DNA of 64,000 nt from Kutzneria buriramensis (GTDB lineage: Bacteria; Actinomycetota; Actinomycetes; Mycobacteriales; Pseudonocardiaceae), in the NCBI RefSeq assembly GCF_003387475.1, contig NZ_QUNO01000003.1, forward strand, positions 558,001 through 622,000, written 5' to 3'. Below are positions 51,865 through 62,513 of this stretch, in pieces. The translations under genes and the position numbers were made by a program. Positions within the stretch are counted from its first letter, which is position 1. Each line of letters starts with the position of its first letter. The notes beneath the pieces are model-generated. The model was not told the origin of the DNA. It searched no databases and was given only the letters and a program-made list of their open reading frames with translations.

Positions 51865-54837
51865 TCAGCCTCTGGCCATGGCGAAGACGTGCAGCGACGG
51901 TGTGCCGGCGGTAGCCGCCGCGCTCACTGCCGGTAGCCGGACGGAGGACGTGGTCTTGCCCGCCTGCAACGGCACTCCGACGTAGTAGACGTCCGATCCG
52001 CCCTGGTATGTCGTGTTGCCCTGACGGTTCTGGTACGCCGCCGCGATCGCCACGTCCCCCGGGCCGCCGAACCAGTCGGAGCTGGACAGCGTGAAGTCCT
52101 GGGTGCTGCCGTCGGTGTAGGTGATCGTGCCGGTGCCGCCGGACGTGCCGTAGGTGGAGGTCACCAGGAAGCCCAGCGTGTTGCCGGATCCGCCCAGCGC
52201 GATCGTCTGTCCATTTGCGACGGTGTTGTCCGCCGATCCCGTGCCGGCCTGCGACGGCCAGGTGAAGGTCAACCCACCGTGGCTGAGCGTGCCGCCGGCA
52301 TGCGCGCCGGCGTTGGCCAGCGCGGTGGCGGACATGCTCGCCCCGCCGCCGTCGATGTTGCCGGGATTGGTGTTGTTGTCGGCGGTGACGCCGACGTTGT
52401 CGTACGTGGCCGACAACGTTGCCGCGACGGCAGCCTTGTCGAGCCCGATCTGCACCGGCCCGAAGTGCTTCGACGAGGTCGCCGCGGTGCCGGTGACCGG
52501 CGCGAACGGCAGGTTCGTGAACGGGGCGGCAGTCTTCTCGATCAGGTATTTGTGCCCCGACACGGTGTTGACGGTGAACTGCGCGTTCGCGTTCGGCGCG
52601 ACCACCGTCGAGCCGGTGTTGGCGTCGATCACCTCCACCGACTGCCCCGACCACGGGCTGCGGACGTTCATCGCCGCGTTGCCGCCGGCCTCCAGCACGA
52701 CCGTCACCGGCACGCCGCCGCGCACCTGCACGTCGACCTTGCTGTTGTTCTGCACCGACACCGTGCCGTCGCCGTCCCAGTCCGCAGGCCAGGCCGGCGC
52801 GATCCGCAGCAGCCCGTCGTAGTCCTGGGCCAGCGCCTCGTTCATGCTGGCGGCGACGATGCCGGTCTCCTCGTTGTACGGCTCGTCGCCGACCGTGCCG
52901 AACAGGCTCGCCATGCCGGACGGGTATAGCTGGTACTTCTTGACGTTGTTGACGAGGTTGTTCTTGACCTCCGACGCCAGGTCCAACCGCGCCGCGTACA
53001 GGGCGTCGTAGTCCCAGTCGGCGTTGTTCTGGAACAGGCGGGCGTTGTAGGAGCGCTGCACGAGCGCCGTGAGCGGGCCGGAGTTGTCGCCGATCAGCCC
53101 GTACGAGAAGGTCGCCTCCAGGTCCAGGTTCTCCCCGTTGTGCAGCGTCGCCGCCGGCTGGGTGGAGTAAGCGATCACGTCCTGGCCGCCGGCGTCGGCG
53201 CTGGCCGTCAGCACCTGCTTGTGGGTGGCGGCGTCGGTGCGGGGCAGCGGCGGGATCTTCTTCTCCGCCGCCTGGAGTTGGCTCACGAACGCCTGATCGG
53301 TGTTGAGGGTCTGCGCCGCCGACACCACCACCGGGAACAATGCCTGCATGGCAAGGATGTCCGTGACCGGGTCGGTCACCTGCCACTGCGTCTCGTGGGC
53401 GTTGGCGGTGGTGTGCAGCAGGCCGTCGCTGCCGACTTTGGCGTAGGACAACAGGAACTGGGCCGCTGCCTTCATCAGCGGGTAGCCGCTCTGCAGGAAG
53501 GACTGGCTCCGGTTCTGGAGGTACGTCTGCCAGATCCACAGACTCACCTCGGCCCCGCTGGACAGGTCCTGCGAGTTGTATGACGGCGCGATGGTCGTGT
53601 CGCAGGAGGCATTGCTCGCGGCGCTGCCGCCGCCGTAGTAGCCGTTTCCGTTGAAGCGCATGGTTTCCGGCACGCACGCGCCGCTGGTCCCCGGCACGTG
53701 CGCGGACGTCCAGGACTGGATGTTGCCCAGGTTGGACGTGTACAGGTTGAGGAAGCCGGTGTTCAGCGCGGGCACGCCCGAGCTGAGGTTGGCGGCCAGC
53801 TGCATGCGCAGGTTCCAGAACCAGTAGTCGGCCGGCACCCAGTCCTGGGTGTCCTTGGAGAAGGCGAACAGGTCGGCGACGCCGGCCTGCGTGCCGGGAT
53901 ACTGGCCGCGGTTGAGGCTCGCCTCCTGGTACAGGTAGATCGTCCGGAGGTTTTCCAGGTACTGCCCCGATCCGTCGCTGGAGTTGACCTCCATCAGGTT
54001 CGCGGCGGCCCAGAAGTTGTGCCACCAGTTGAGATGCCCGGTCTCCACGGTGGACGCAGTCGCGTCGTTGCCGAACAGCTGGGCGGCGGTGGTCAGCGCG
54101 TTGCCGCCGGTCCAGCGCGGCGCGCCGACGACCACGCGGAACGTGCCGTCCGTGTTGGGGTTGAAGGAAACCTTGACGGTCTGGCCGTCCACGACCGAGG
54201 ATCCGACATTGCGGCCGCCGGCCGTGACGGCGAGCAGGCTGCCGAAGGTCTGCCCGGAGCCGCCGGTCGGGTTGTCCACCCACGTCTCGGCGAGGGCGGC
54301 GATCGGGCCGGATGCCTGGGCCTGCGGCGACCGCCCGGACCACAGGTTGCCCTGGACGGTCTGGGTGCTGTTCGGGTCGGCGCCGGAGACGTCGACCACC
54401 AGTTCGTCGGAGTCGGCGCGCACGTAGATGTGGGCGGTCAGGCCGGCGCCGGTCTCGGTGAGGACGGCGTCGTAGAGGTCGAGGTGGGCGGCGAAGTCAC
54501 CGGCGGAGGTGAGCTTGGCCAGGCCGGGAATCGTGACCTGACCCGGGGATTTGCGGTCCGGGAAGGTGTCGTCCCGGTTGAGCTGGGCGGTGAGGCCGCC
54601 GGCGGCCCACACCGCCGCGCCGAGCGAGCCGTTGCCCAGCGGCAGGGACTGGGTGGCGGCGGAGTTGGGCGCGCCGAGCACGATGTTCGATCGGCTCACG
54701 ACGGCGTGGCGGTCCAGCTGGAAGGAGCCGTTCTGCCAGGCGGTGGTCGGGGTTGCCGCATGGGCAGGGGTTGCGAGGCCCGCTACGGTCAGGGTGGTCG
54801 CCATGAGGGCGACTCGTAAGCGGCTGCTGGTGGACAC
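51865..54837 (-). CDS. Secreted GH95-like glycoside hydrolase
   Basis: A 990-residue secreted enzyme. The signal peptide (1-26) ends ATPAHA. The N-terminal beta-sandwich has SLPLGNGSLGAAVWAAGGLTA, typical of GH95 and related enzymes. An (alpha/alpha)6 barrel follows (about 300-720), with NAHETQWQVTDPVTD and GDEPYNEETG. The C-terminal 200 residues are two beta-rich, binding-type domains. GH95 members release alpha-L-fucose or alpha-L-galactose; the exact sugar is open. GTG at 54837 follows AAGGGAG. It lies next to the GH87-like gene and a FadR-type regulator. Confidence 0.7.
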   Translation of the reverse strand: MSTSSRLRVALMATTLTVAGLATPAHAATPTTAWQNGSFQLDRHAVVSRSNIVLGAPNSAATQSLPLGNGSLGAAVWAAGGLTAQLNRDDTFPDRKSPGQVTIPGLAKLTSAGDFAAHLDLYDAVLTETGAGLTAHIYVRADSDELVVDVSGADPNSTQTVQGNLWSGRSPQAQASGPIAALAETWVDNPTGGSGQTFGSLLAVTAGGRNVGSSVVDGQTVKVSFNPNTDGTFRVVVGAPRWTGGNALTTAAQLFGNDATASTVETGHLNWWHNFWAAANLMEVNSSDGSGQYLENLRTIYLYQEASLNRGQYPGTQAGVADLFAFSKDTQDWVPADYWFWNLRMQLAANLSSGVPALNTGFLNLYTSNLGNIQSWTSAHVPGTSGACVPETMRFNGNGYYGGGSAASNASCDTTIAPSYNSQDLSSGAEVSLWIWQTYLQNRSQSFLQSGYPLMKAAAQFLLSYAKVGSDGLLHTTANAHETQWQVTDPVTDILAMQALFPVVVSAAQTLNTDQAFVSQLQAAEKKIPPLPRTDAATHKQVLTASADAGGQDVIAYSTQPAATLHNGENLDLEATFSYGLIGDNSGPLTALVQRSYNARLFQNNADWDYDALYAARLDLASEVKNNLVNNVKKYQLYPSGMASLFGTVGDEPYNEETGIVAASMNEALAQDYDGLLRIAPAWPADWDGDGTVSVQNNSKVDVQVRGGVPVTVVLEAGGNAAMNVRSPWSGQSVEVIDANTGSTVVAPNANAQFTVNTVSGHKYLIEKTAAPFTNLPFAPVTGTAATSSKHFGPVQIGLDKAAVAATLSATYDNVGVTADNNTNPGNIDGGGASMSATALANAGAHAGGTLSHGGLTFTWPSQAGTGSADNTVANGQTIALGGSGNTLGFLVTSTYGTSGGTGTITYTDGSTQDFTLSSSDWFGGPGDVAIAAAYQNRQGNTTYQGGSDVYYVGVPLQAGKTTSSVRLPAVSAAATAGTPSLHVFAMARG

Positions 54838-54866
54838 CGTGTCTCCCTTGACAGGTGGGGACAGCA

Positions 54867-54883
54867 ATCATCCGAGGTATGAT
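54867..54883. promoter_or_regulatory. Palindrome upstream of the GH95-like gene
   Basis: ATCAT and ATGAT flank CCGAGGT, 30 bases before the start codon. It does not fit the FadR consensus seen at 55759-55769, so a different regulator may bind. Confidence 0.4.
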
Positions 54884-54965
54884 GTTAGCCGCAAGTAGTG
54901 GACAACAACCCGCAAGGACGTGTCAACGCCGGGACCCCGCGCCACGCTTCACGGTGTGAACGGCC

Positions 54966-55706
54966 TCAGCGCTGCCGCGGCCGGCGCTTCTCCCACGAGT
55001 CCCTGATGTGCTCGTTCATCGCCTGCGCCGCGCCCTCGGCGTCCCGTGCGATCAGCCGCTCGTAGATCGCCCGGTGCTCGCGGTTGGACTGCTCGAAGTC
55101 GGCCAGCGTGGGCTCGCCGATGTAGCGCAGGCTGCGGAACGCCTCCGCGTTCACGGTGCGGATCACCGCCCGGGCCAGGCGGTTCCCCGACGCCGCCATG
55201 ATCTCGTCGTGGAACTCGATGTCGGCGCGGAAGAACCGGGAGGCGTCGGCCACCTCGTCGGTGACGTGCCGCAGCGCGATGCCGATCCGCCGCAGGTGTT
55301 CGGCGTCGGCGCGCTCCGCCGCCTGGGCGGTCATCTGTGACTCCAGCGCCCGCCGCACGTCGACGAGGTCCTCCAGGATGGAGCGCTCGGCGTCGTGCCG
55401 GATGCTGGCGGCGAGCACGATCGGGTCGAGCAGGTCCCAGTCCTCGGTGGCGCGCACGGTCGTGCCCTGCCCCTGCTGGACCTTGACCAGCCGCATGCCC
55501 TCCAGCGACTTGACCGCCTCGCGGATCACGGTGCGGCTGACCGAGAACATCTCGCACAGCACCGGTTCGATCGGCAGCGCGCTGCCCGCCGAGATCTCGC
55601 CGCCGACGATGCGGTCGACCAGGTCCTCGACCACCGCGGTGGCCAGTCTGCGGGGCCGGCGGGGCCAGCCCGGAAGCGGCTGCGCCGCCGGCTGCTCGAG
55701 GCTCAC
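54966..55706 (-). CDS. GntR-family regulator, FadR/FCD subfamily
   Basis: A 246-residue repressor. The winged helix (about 20-88) has GSALPIEPVLCEMFSVSRTVIREA and LVKVQQGQGTTV. The FCD ligand domain (about 100-235) contains DLVDVRRALE, DIEFHDEIMAASGN and NREHRAIY, residues that usually hold a metal and a carboxylate ligand. It is divergent from the enolase-ABC operon, and a matching operator lies in between. A sugar acid is the likely inducer. Confidence 0.92.
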   Translation of the reverse strand: MSLEQPAAQPLPGWPRRPRRLATAVVEDLVDRIVGGEISAGSALPIEPVLCEMFSVSRTVIREAVKSLEGMRLVKVQQGQGTTVRATEDWDLLDPIVLAASIRHDAERSILEDLVDVRRALESQMTAQAAERADAEHLRRIGIALRHVTDEVADASRFFRADIEFHDEIMAASGNRLARAVIRTVNAEAFRSLRYIGEPTLADFEQSNREHRAIYERLIARDAEGAAQAMNEHIRDSWEKRRPRQR

Positions 55707-55748
55707 GGGAGTCCGTTTCGTCGGTCGGAAGATCCACGCAGCATACCC

Positions 55749-55777
55749 TTGACGGCATTCGTATTACGAATTATGTT
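55749..55777 (+). promoter_or_regulatory. Promoter with FadR-type operator in the spacer
   Basis: TTGACG (55749-55754), a 17-base spacer and TATGTT (55772-55777). The spacer contains the 15-base palindrome ATTCGTATTACGAAT (55757-55771), which fits the FadR-subfamily consensus TNGTNNNACNA. Occupancy would block polymerase. Confidence 0.85.
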
Positions 55778-55784
55778 GCCGGCC

Positions 55785-56876
55785 GTGCGCATCACCCACG
55801 TGGAGTCCTTCCGCCTCCCGCTACCCGGGGCGGAGCCGCCTTTCGCCTGGCGGCGGGGCCTTTTGGGGTCGAGCCCGGACGGGCACGCGGCGGTGCTGCG
55901 CATCGGCGCCGACGACGGCGCCTCGGGCGTGGCGCTGGCGACGCGGCCGGGCATGGCCGCAGCCGTCGAGGACGCCGTCGACCGGGTCCTGCGCGAGGCG
56001 CTGACCGGCCGCGATCCGCGCCAGCGCGAGTTCCTGTGGCACCACATGTGGGAGCTCGACCGCACCGAGGAGTTCCCGCTGCCGCTGCTGGGGCTGGTCG
56101 ACATCGCGCTGTGGGACCTGGCCGGGCGGCGGAGCGGCCAGTCGGCGTGGCAAGTCCTCGGAGGTTTTCGCACCAAGATCCCCGCGTACGCCTCCACCGC
56201 GACCTTCCGGGACCTCGACGAGTACCTGGACGTCGCGACGCAGTGCCTGGAGCTGGGGTACCAGGCGATCAAGCTGCACGCGTGGGGCGACGCCCGCCGG
56301 GACGCAGAACTGGGACACAAGCTGCGGGCGCACGTCGGCGACGGCGTGCCGCTGATGTACGACGGCTCGGCCGGCTTCGATCTGCCGGACGCGGTCTACC
56401 TGGGGCGGGCGCTGCACGACGCCGGCTTCCTCTGGTACGAGGAGCCGATGCGCGAGTTCAACGTCACCGCGTACGGGCAGCTCGCGCGATCCGTACGGAT
56501 TCCCTTGCTGGTGGCCGAAACCTCGGACGGCGCGCACATGAACACCGCCGACTTCATCGCCGCCGGCGCGGCCACCTTCGGCGTGCGGGCCAGCGCGACC
56601 ATGCGCGCCGGCATCACCGGCGCCATGCGCACCGCGCACCTCGCCGACGCCTACCGGCTGCGCGCGGAGGTGCTCGGCGACGAGATCCCCAGCCGGCACC
56701 TGGCGATGGCGATCTCCAACACGACCTACTACGAGTCGCTGATCACCGCGAATCCCGTGCGGCGCCGGCCAGAAGTCGATGCCGACGGGTTCGTCCACGC
56801 CCCCACCGGGCCGGGCATCGCGCTGCCGGCGGGACTGGACTACCCGTCCGCCCTGGAGCCTTACGTAGAAACGTAG
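55785..56876 (+). CDS. Mandelate racemase/muconate lactonizing (enolase) superfamily protein
   Basis: A 363-residue enolase-superfamily enzyme, probably a sugar-acid dehydratase. The capping domain covers about 1-125. The barrel's metal ligands are in LMYDGSAG (Asp), WYEEPM (Glu) and LVAETSDG (Glu). The usual KxK motif reads KLH in AIKLHAWGD, so the second base is His or absent. GTG at 55785 lies seven bases after TATGTT, suiting a leaderless start. It heads the operon with an ABC importer, so the imported compound or its product is its likely substrate. Confidence 0.87.
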   Translation: MRITHVESFRLPLPGAEPPFAWRRGLLGSSPDGHAAVLRIGADDGASGVALATRPGMAAAVEDAVDRVLREALTGRDPRQREFLWHHMWELDRTEEFPLPLLGLVDIALWDLAGRRSGQSAWQVLGGFRTKIPAYASTATFRDLDEYLDVATQCLELGYQAIKLHAWGDARRDAELGHKLRAHVGDGVPLMYDGSAGFDLPDAVYLGRALHDAGFLWYEEPMREFNVTAYGQLARSVRIPLLVAETSDGAHMNTADFIAAGAATFGVRASATMRAGITGAMRTAHLADAYRLRAEVLGDEIPSRHLAMAISNTTYYESLITANPVRRRPEVDADGFVHAPTGPGIALPAGLDYPSALEPYVET

Positions 56877-56900
56877 TTCTTACAGAGAGGTAAGGACGTA

Positions 56901-57938
56901 ATGCGCACACCAAGACTGACCGTCGCGGTCCTGGCGATCGCGCTGTGCGTGGTCGGTTGCAGCCGCAACACCGTCCACAGTGACCAGTCCGCGCTCTCCC
57001 CGGGGCAGGTGAAGGTCGCGCTGGTGCCGGGCGGGCCGCACCCGTACTTCCAGCCGTGGAAAACCGCGTTGCAGCAGGCGAAGACCGACTTCAAGCTCGG
57101 CGACGTGACGTTCAACGAGACCTCGGCGTGGAACCAGACCACCCAGAACTCGGTGCTGAAGTCGCTGGCGGCGCAGGGTTTCAACGCCTTCGGCGTGTTC
57201 GGCGTGTCGCCGGACACGATCAACTCCACCTTCGGCGACCTGCGCAAGCAGGGCTTCCATCTGGCGTCGTTGGGCTCCTGCCCGGCCGGCGACACCGACA
57301 ACGCCGACTTCTGCCTGGCCACCGACGTGCGGCAGGCGGCGTACAAGGCGGCCAAGTCGGCGATCGCCGCGATGGGTGGCGCCGGCAACCTGGTGCACCT
57401 GACCGGCAACAAGACCGACTCCAACACCACCCGCCGGATCCAGGGCGTGCAGCAGGCGATCGACGAGACCGGCGGCAAGGTCAAGCTGATCCAGACCGTC
57501 ACCGACATCGACACCGACCTCCAGACCGCGCAGAAGGCTGTGGCCGACCTCATCGCCGCCAAGGGCGCGCAGATCAACGGGATCGTCACCACCGCGTACA
57601 ACCCGGCGGTGGCCTCGGCGGCCGCGGTGAAGGCGGCCGGGCTGCCGGTGAAGGTGGTCGCCATCGACGACGACCCGACCATCCTCGGCGACATCAAGGA
57701 CGGCTCGGTGACGGCGTCGGTGGTGCAGAACCCGGTGGGCCAGGCCTACATCGGCTCGTACGCACTGTCCAGACTGGCCGGTGGCTGCGCGATGAAGACG
57801 TCCGGCCAGGTGATCGACTCCGGCTCGTTCGTGGTGACCAGGGACGACGTCGACACCTACGACACGCAGCGCCAGCAGGAGACGACCCAGCTGCGCAAGG
57901 ACTTCGACGACAAGTATCTGAACTGCCCCAAGGCGTGA
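56901..57938 (+). CDS. Sugar ABC transporter substrate-binding lipoprotein
   Basis: A 345-residue periplasmic-binding-protein type 1 (ribose-binding fold). Lipobox VVGC with Cys 20 is the lipidation site. The mature part has VKVALVPGGPHPYFQPWKTA, GNLVHLTGNKTDSNTTRRI and VVAIDDDPTIL. AGAGAGGTAAGG precedes the ATG. First of four transporter genes in ribose/xylose-type order. The ligand is not identified. Confidence 0.92.
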   Translation: MRTPRLTVAVLAIALCVVGCSRNTVHSDQSALSPGQVKVALVPGGPHPYFQPWKTALQQAKTDFKLGDVTFNETSAWNQTTQNSVLKSLAAQGFNAFGVFGVSPDTINSTFGDLRKQGFHLASLGSCPAGDTDNADFCLATDVRQAAYKAAKSAIAAMGGAGNLVHLTGNKTDSNTTRRIQGVQQAIDETGGKVKLIQTVTDIDTDLQTAQKAVADLIAAKGAQINGIVTTAYNPAVASAAAVKAAGLPVKVVAIDDDPTILGDIKDGSVTASVVQNPVGQAYIGSYALSRLAGGCAMKTSGQVIDSGSFVVTRDDVDTYDTQRQQETTQLRKDFDDKYLNCPKA

Positions 57939-57940
57939 GG

Positions 57941-58987
57941 ATGAGGCGACGCATCTGGGCGGATCCCCGCCTCGGCCTGCTGGTCGTGATCGTCGTGCTG
58001 GTCGCGGTGTTCACCGCGCTGCGACCGGCCTTCCTCGACGTCGACCTGACGATCGTGCCCATTCAGTCCGACCTCACGGTGTTCGTGGTGGTCGGGCTGG
58101 CCCAGCTCGCGGTGTTGTCGCTGGGGCACATGAACCTGGCCGTGGGGCGGATGGCCGCGGTGTCGGCCTTCGCCGCCGGCTGGGCCTACGACAAGCTGGC
58201 CGTGCCGCTGGTCGTCGGGCTGCTCATCGGGTTGGCCGTCGGGGCCCTGGTCGGCGCCGCGGCCGGCTGGACCATCGCCGCCACCGGCGTGAACTCGTTC
58301 GTGGTGACGCTGGCCCTGGACTTCGCCCTGATCGGCCTGGTGTCGTTGCTGTACAGCACGTTCAGCGACGGCGTGGCGTTCCACGTCGCCCCGGCCGGCA
58401 TGGACATCCTGCGCGGCGACACGTTCGCCGACTACTGCGCCGGCGACCTGTGCGGGCCGCCGATCCCCCTGGTCGTGCCGATCGCCCTGGTCGCCGCGCT
58501 CGCCGTCGGCGTGTTCTTCCGGAACTCCCGGCTGGGCCGGGAGATCCTCATGACGGGGTCGAACCTCCAGGCCGCCCGGCTCTCGGGGATCCCCACCAGC
58601 CGGCGGATCATCCAGGCGCACACCCTGTCCGGCCTGCTGGCGGCGCTGGCCGGCTTCCTGCTGGCGGTCACCAACGGCGCCTTCTCCGCGGACATCGGCG
58701 GCTCGTTCCTGCTGCCGTCCTTCCTCGGCCCGGTGCTCGGCGGCACGCTGCTGGCCGGCGGTGCGGTCAGCGTGCTGGGCACGGTGTTCGGGGCGGCGCT
58801 GACCGAGGTGATCCAGACCGGGCTGAACCTGCTCCAGTTCGAGGTGGAGAAGTTCAAGATATACATCGGGATCGTGCTGCTGGTGGCGCTGTCGCTGGAC
58901 CGGCTGAGGCAGGTGCTGGCGGAACGAAGGAAACAGGAAGTGCCGAGAGTCCCGGAACCGGTCGAACAGAAGGAAGGTGTGGCATGA
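57941..58987 (+). CDS. Ribose-type ABC transporter permease 1
   Basis: A 348-residue membrane protein with about eight to ten transmembrane helices and the BPD_transp_2 pattern: LAQLAVLSLGHMNLAVGRMAAVSA, NSFVVTLALDFALIGL and GSNLQAARLSGIPTSR. It starts two bases after the binding-protein stop and overlaps the next permease as ATGA. Long frames upstream are shadows. Confidence 0.92.
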   Translation: MRRRIWADPRLGLLVVIVVLVAVFTALRPAFLDVDLTIVPIQSDLTVFVVVGLAQLAVLSLGHMNLAVGRMAAVSAFAAGWAYDKLAVPLVVGLLIGLAVGALVGAAAGWTIAATGVNSFVVTLALDFALIGLVSLLYSTFSDGVAFHVAPAGMDILRGDTFADYCAGDLCGPPIPLVVPIALVAALAVGVFFRNSRLGREILMTGSNLQAARLSGIPTSRRIIQAHTLSGLLAALAGFLLAVTNGAFSADIGGSFLLPSFLGPVLGGTLLAGGAVSVLGTVFGAALTEVIQTGLNLLQFEVEKFKIYIGIVLLVALSLDRLRQVLAERRKQEVPRVPEPVEQKEGVA

Positions 58988-59936
58988 CCACCCCCTCCCT
59001 GAAGATCTCCTTCCGTGGCACCGAGTTCACCCTGACCGTCCTCGCGGTCCTGGCCTTCGTCGTGCTCGCCCTGACCACGCACGGCAGCGTCCTGCACGGC
59101 GACACCCTCACCGCGATCTTCCAGTTCCTGGCCGTCCCCATGGTGATCGGCCTGGCGCAGATGGCGGTGCTCGGCGTCGGCCAGATGAACCTGAGCGTCG
59201 GCGTGGTGACGGGCTTCTGCGCGATGGTCACGGCCTGGCTGATGGTCGACGTGGGCCTGCCGGCCTGGCTCGCGCTGCTGGCGGGCCTGGCCACCGGCGC
59301 GGCGATCGGCCTGGTCAACGGCCTGATCGTGGTGCTGACCAGGATCAACGGCTTCATCGTCACGCTGGCGACCATGACGATCATCGACGGCCTCCGCTAC
59401 GGCGTGCACGGCACCGCCACCTACCAGGGCTACTCGCCCGGGCTGGTGCGGCTGGGCCAGGGATCGGTGCTCGGCGTGCCGACCGTGTTCCTGTTCGCGG
59501 TGCTGGTGGCGATCGCGGTGGCGGTGTTCTTCCGCCACGTGACGGTGGGCCGGCAGCTGCTGGCCAGCGGCGGAAACCCGCTGGCGGCAAGGCTTTCCGG
59601 GGTGTCGAACGACCGGTCGCTGGTGCTGGCGCACCTGCTGTCGGGGCTGCTGGCCGGGGTGGCGGGGGTGATCGTGGTGGCGCTGTCGGGCTCGGTGAAC
59701 GCGACCATCGGCGACGACCTGCTGCTGCCGAGCTTCGCGGCGCCCATCATCGGCGGGGTGGCGCTGGCCGGCGGGGTGATCAGCGTGGTCGGCACCTGCC
59801 TGGCGGCGCTGATCGTACGGCTGGTCGACGTGGCGCAGGCGCAGTACTCGATCAACCCGGACTGGGTGGACCTGATCGTCGGCGCGGTGGTGCTGGGCGC
59901 GGTGCTGATCACGCAACTGCGTGGGAGGGCGGCGAC

Positions 59937-59940
<4 letters not shown>
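58984..59940 (+). CDS. Ribose-type ABC transporter permease 2
   Basis: A 318-residue paralogue of the preceding permease with the same landmarks: LAQMAVLGVGQMNLSVGVVTG, NGFIVTLATMTIIDGL and GGNPLAARLSGVSNDR. Two different permeases imply a heterodimeric channel. ATGA overlaps at both ends. Confidence 0.92.
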
Positions 59941-61439
<1,499 letters not shown>

Positions 61440-61478
61440 CGTGATCCGCCGCCCGGCGAGTTGATCGCCGGTTCCCGC

Positions 61479-61601
61479 GAGGCCGCGCCGGTGCTTGGCC
61501 CGGTTGCTGCATTTCGAGGGCCGCCACCCGACTCGCCCCATCACCGAGCCGACGCGGCCCTCGAAATGCAGCAAGGGCCAGGCACCGGTCACGAGCGGCC
61601 T
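61479..61601. repeat. Long inverted repeat downstream of the ABC operon
   Basis: The core pairs 61504-61524 exactly with 61554-61574. Outer segments continue the pairing: TGGCCC with GGGCCA, CCGGTGC with GCACCGG, and GAGGCCGC with GCGGCCTC, giving arms of about 45 bases with small bulges. It lies after the ABC ATPase stop. The remainder of 61440-61709 holds no gene that I can support. Confidence 0.9.
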
Positions 61602-61709
61602 CGCCCCGCGCGGCACGCGCGGCATAGATACGTCACCTCTCCGATGACTCATCACGGTCCGTGCGCGAATGTTGAACGGCCGGTGTCCCCGTGATGAACG
61701 GATCTCGCC

Positions 61710-62369
61710 ATGAACCACACGCCAGTCAGCTACGAGACCCATGACAGCTGGAATCTCGCGGCCCGCGGGGAGACACCGACGCAGCGGCTCGACCGCAACT
61801 ACGCGGAGTTGTTGCAGGAGATCAGGGTCGCCCAGACCGGCGTGCAGCTGCTGCTGGCGTTCCTGCTGTCGCTGGCGTTCACGCCGAAGTTCGGCACGCT
61901 GGGGCCGTTCGACCGCGGGGCATTCGTGGCCAGCCTGGTGCTCGGCGCGGCGGCGACGGCGCTGCTGATCGCGCCGGCGCCGGTGCACCGCCTGGTGTTC
62001 CAGCACCGGCTCAAGCGCCAACTGGTGCACCTGGCCAGCGGGTTGGCGCTGTGCGGGCTGGTGCTGCTGATGCTGTCGCTGGCGTCGGCGCTGATGCTGA
62101 TCCTGGACGTGGTGCTGGGCCAGGAATGGGCCGGCATCCTCACCGCGGCGATCGTCAGCTGGTTTTGCGTGTGGTGGTACATCGTGCCGCTCTGGTTGCG
62201 CTGGTGCCGGGGGCAGTCGCCCAGGGTGCGCCGCCGCACGACCCCCGCCCCGCATCCGGTGCGGGGCCAGCGGGTTCGGCCCGGCCAGCACGTCGCGCCC
62301 GGTCACCTGACGCCCGGTCCCGTCCCGCCGGGCCACCACGGCCAGCACACGCTGCCCGGGCAGCGCTGA
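61710..62369 (+). CDS. DUF6328-type membrane protein
   Basis: A 219-residue protein. The opening ETPTQRLDRNYAELLQEIRVAQTGVQ is diagnostic. Four hydrophobic helices lie at about 46-60, 70-92, 108-136 and 140-162. A proline/histidine/glycine-rich C-terminal tail of about 45 residues (repeated PGH/PGQ) is unusual. Function unknown. Weak ribosome site at the ATG. Confidence 0.85.
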   Translation: MNHTPVSYETHDSWNLAARGETPTQRLDRNYAELLQEIRVAQTGVQLLLAFLLSLAFTPKFGTLGPFDRGAFVASLVLGAAATALLIAPAPVHRLVFQHRLKRQLVHLASGLALCGLVLLMLSLASALMLILDVVLGQEWAGILTAAIVSWFCVWWYIVPLWLRWCRGQSPRVRRRTTPAPHPVRGQRVRPGQHVAPGHLTPGPVPPGHHGQHTLPGQR

Positions 62370-62380
62370 GACCACCCGAA

Positions 62381-62501
62381 TCCGCTCGCCCGAAACCCCG
62401 ACCCGCGCGGCGGTGCTGCGGCGCGGCCCCGCCGTCGCGCGATGTTCGGGCAAGCGGAGCCGGTGCCGGCCAGGTCAAGCCTCCGACCTGGCCGGCGCCG
62501 G
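62381..62501. terminator. Two hairpins between convergent genes
   Basis: TCCGCTCGCCCGAA (62381-62394) pairs with 62445-62458 with one mismatch, with further GC pairing inside. A second stem pairs 62460-62476 (CCGGTGCCGGCCAGGTC) with 62485-62501 with one mismatch over an eight-base loop. Likely two-way termination. Confidence 0.75.
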
Positions 62502-62513
62502 TGTGTCGTCGTG

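Noticed and set aside
55773-55775. ATG as start of the enolase gene
   Set aside because: It lies inside the -10 hexamer TATGTT; GTG at 55785 fits the expected transcription start.
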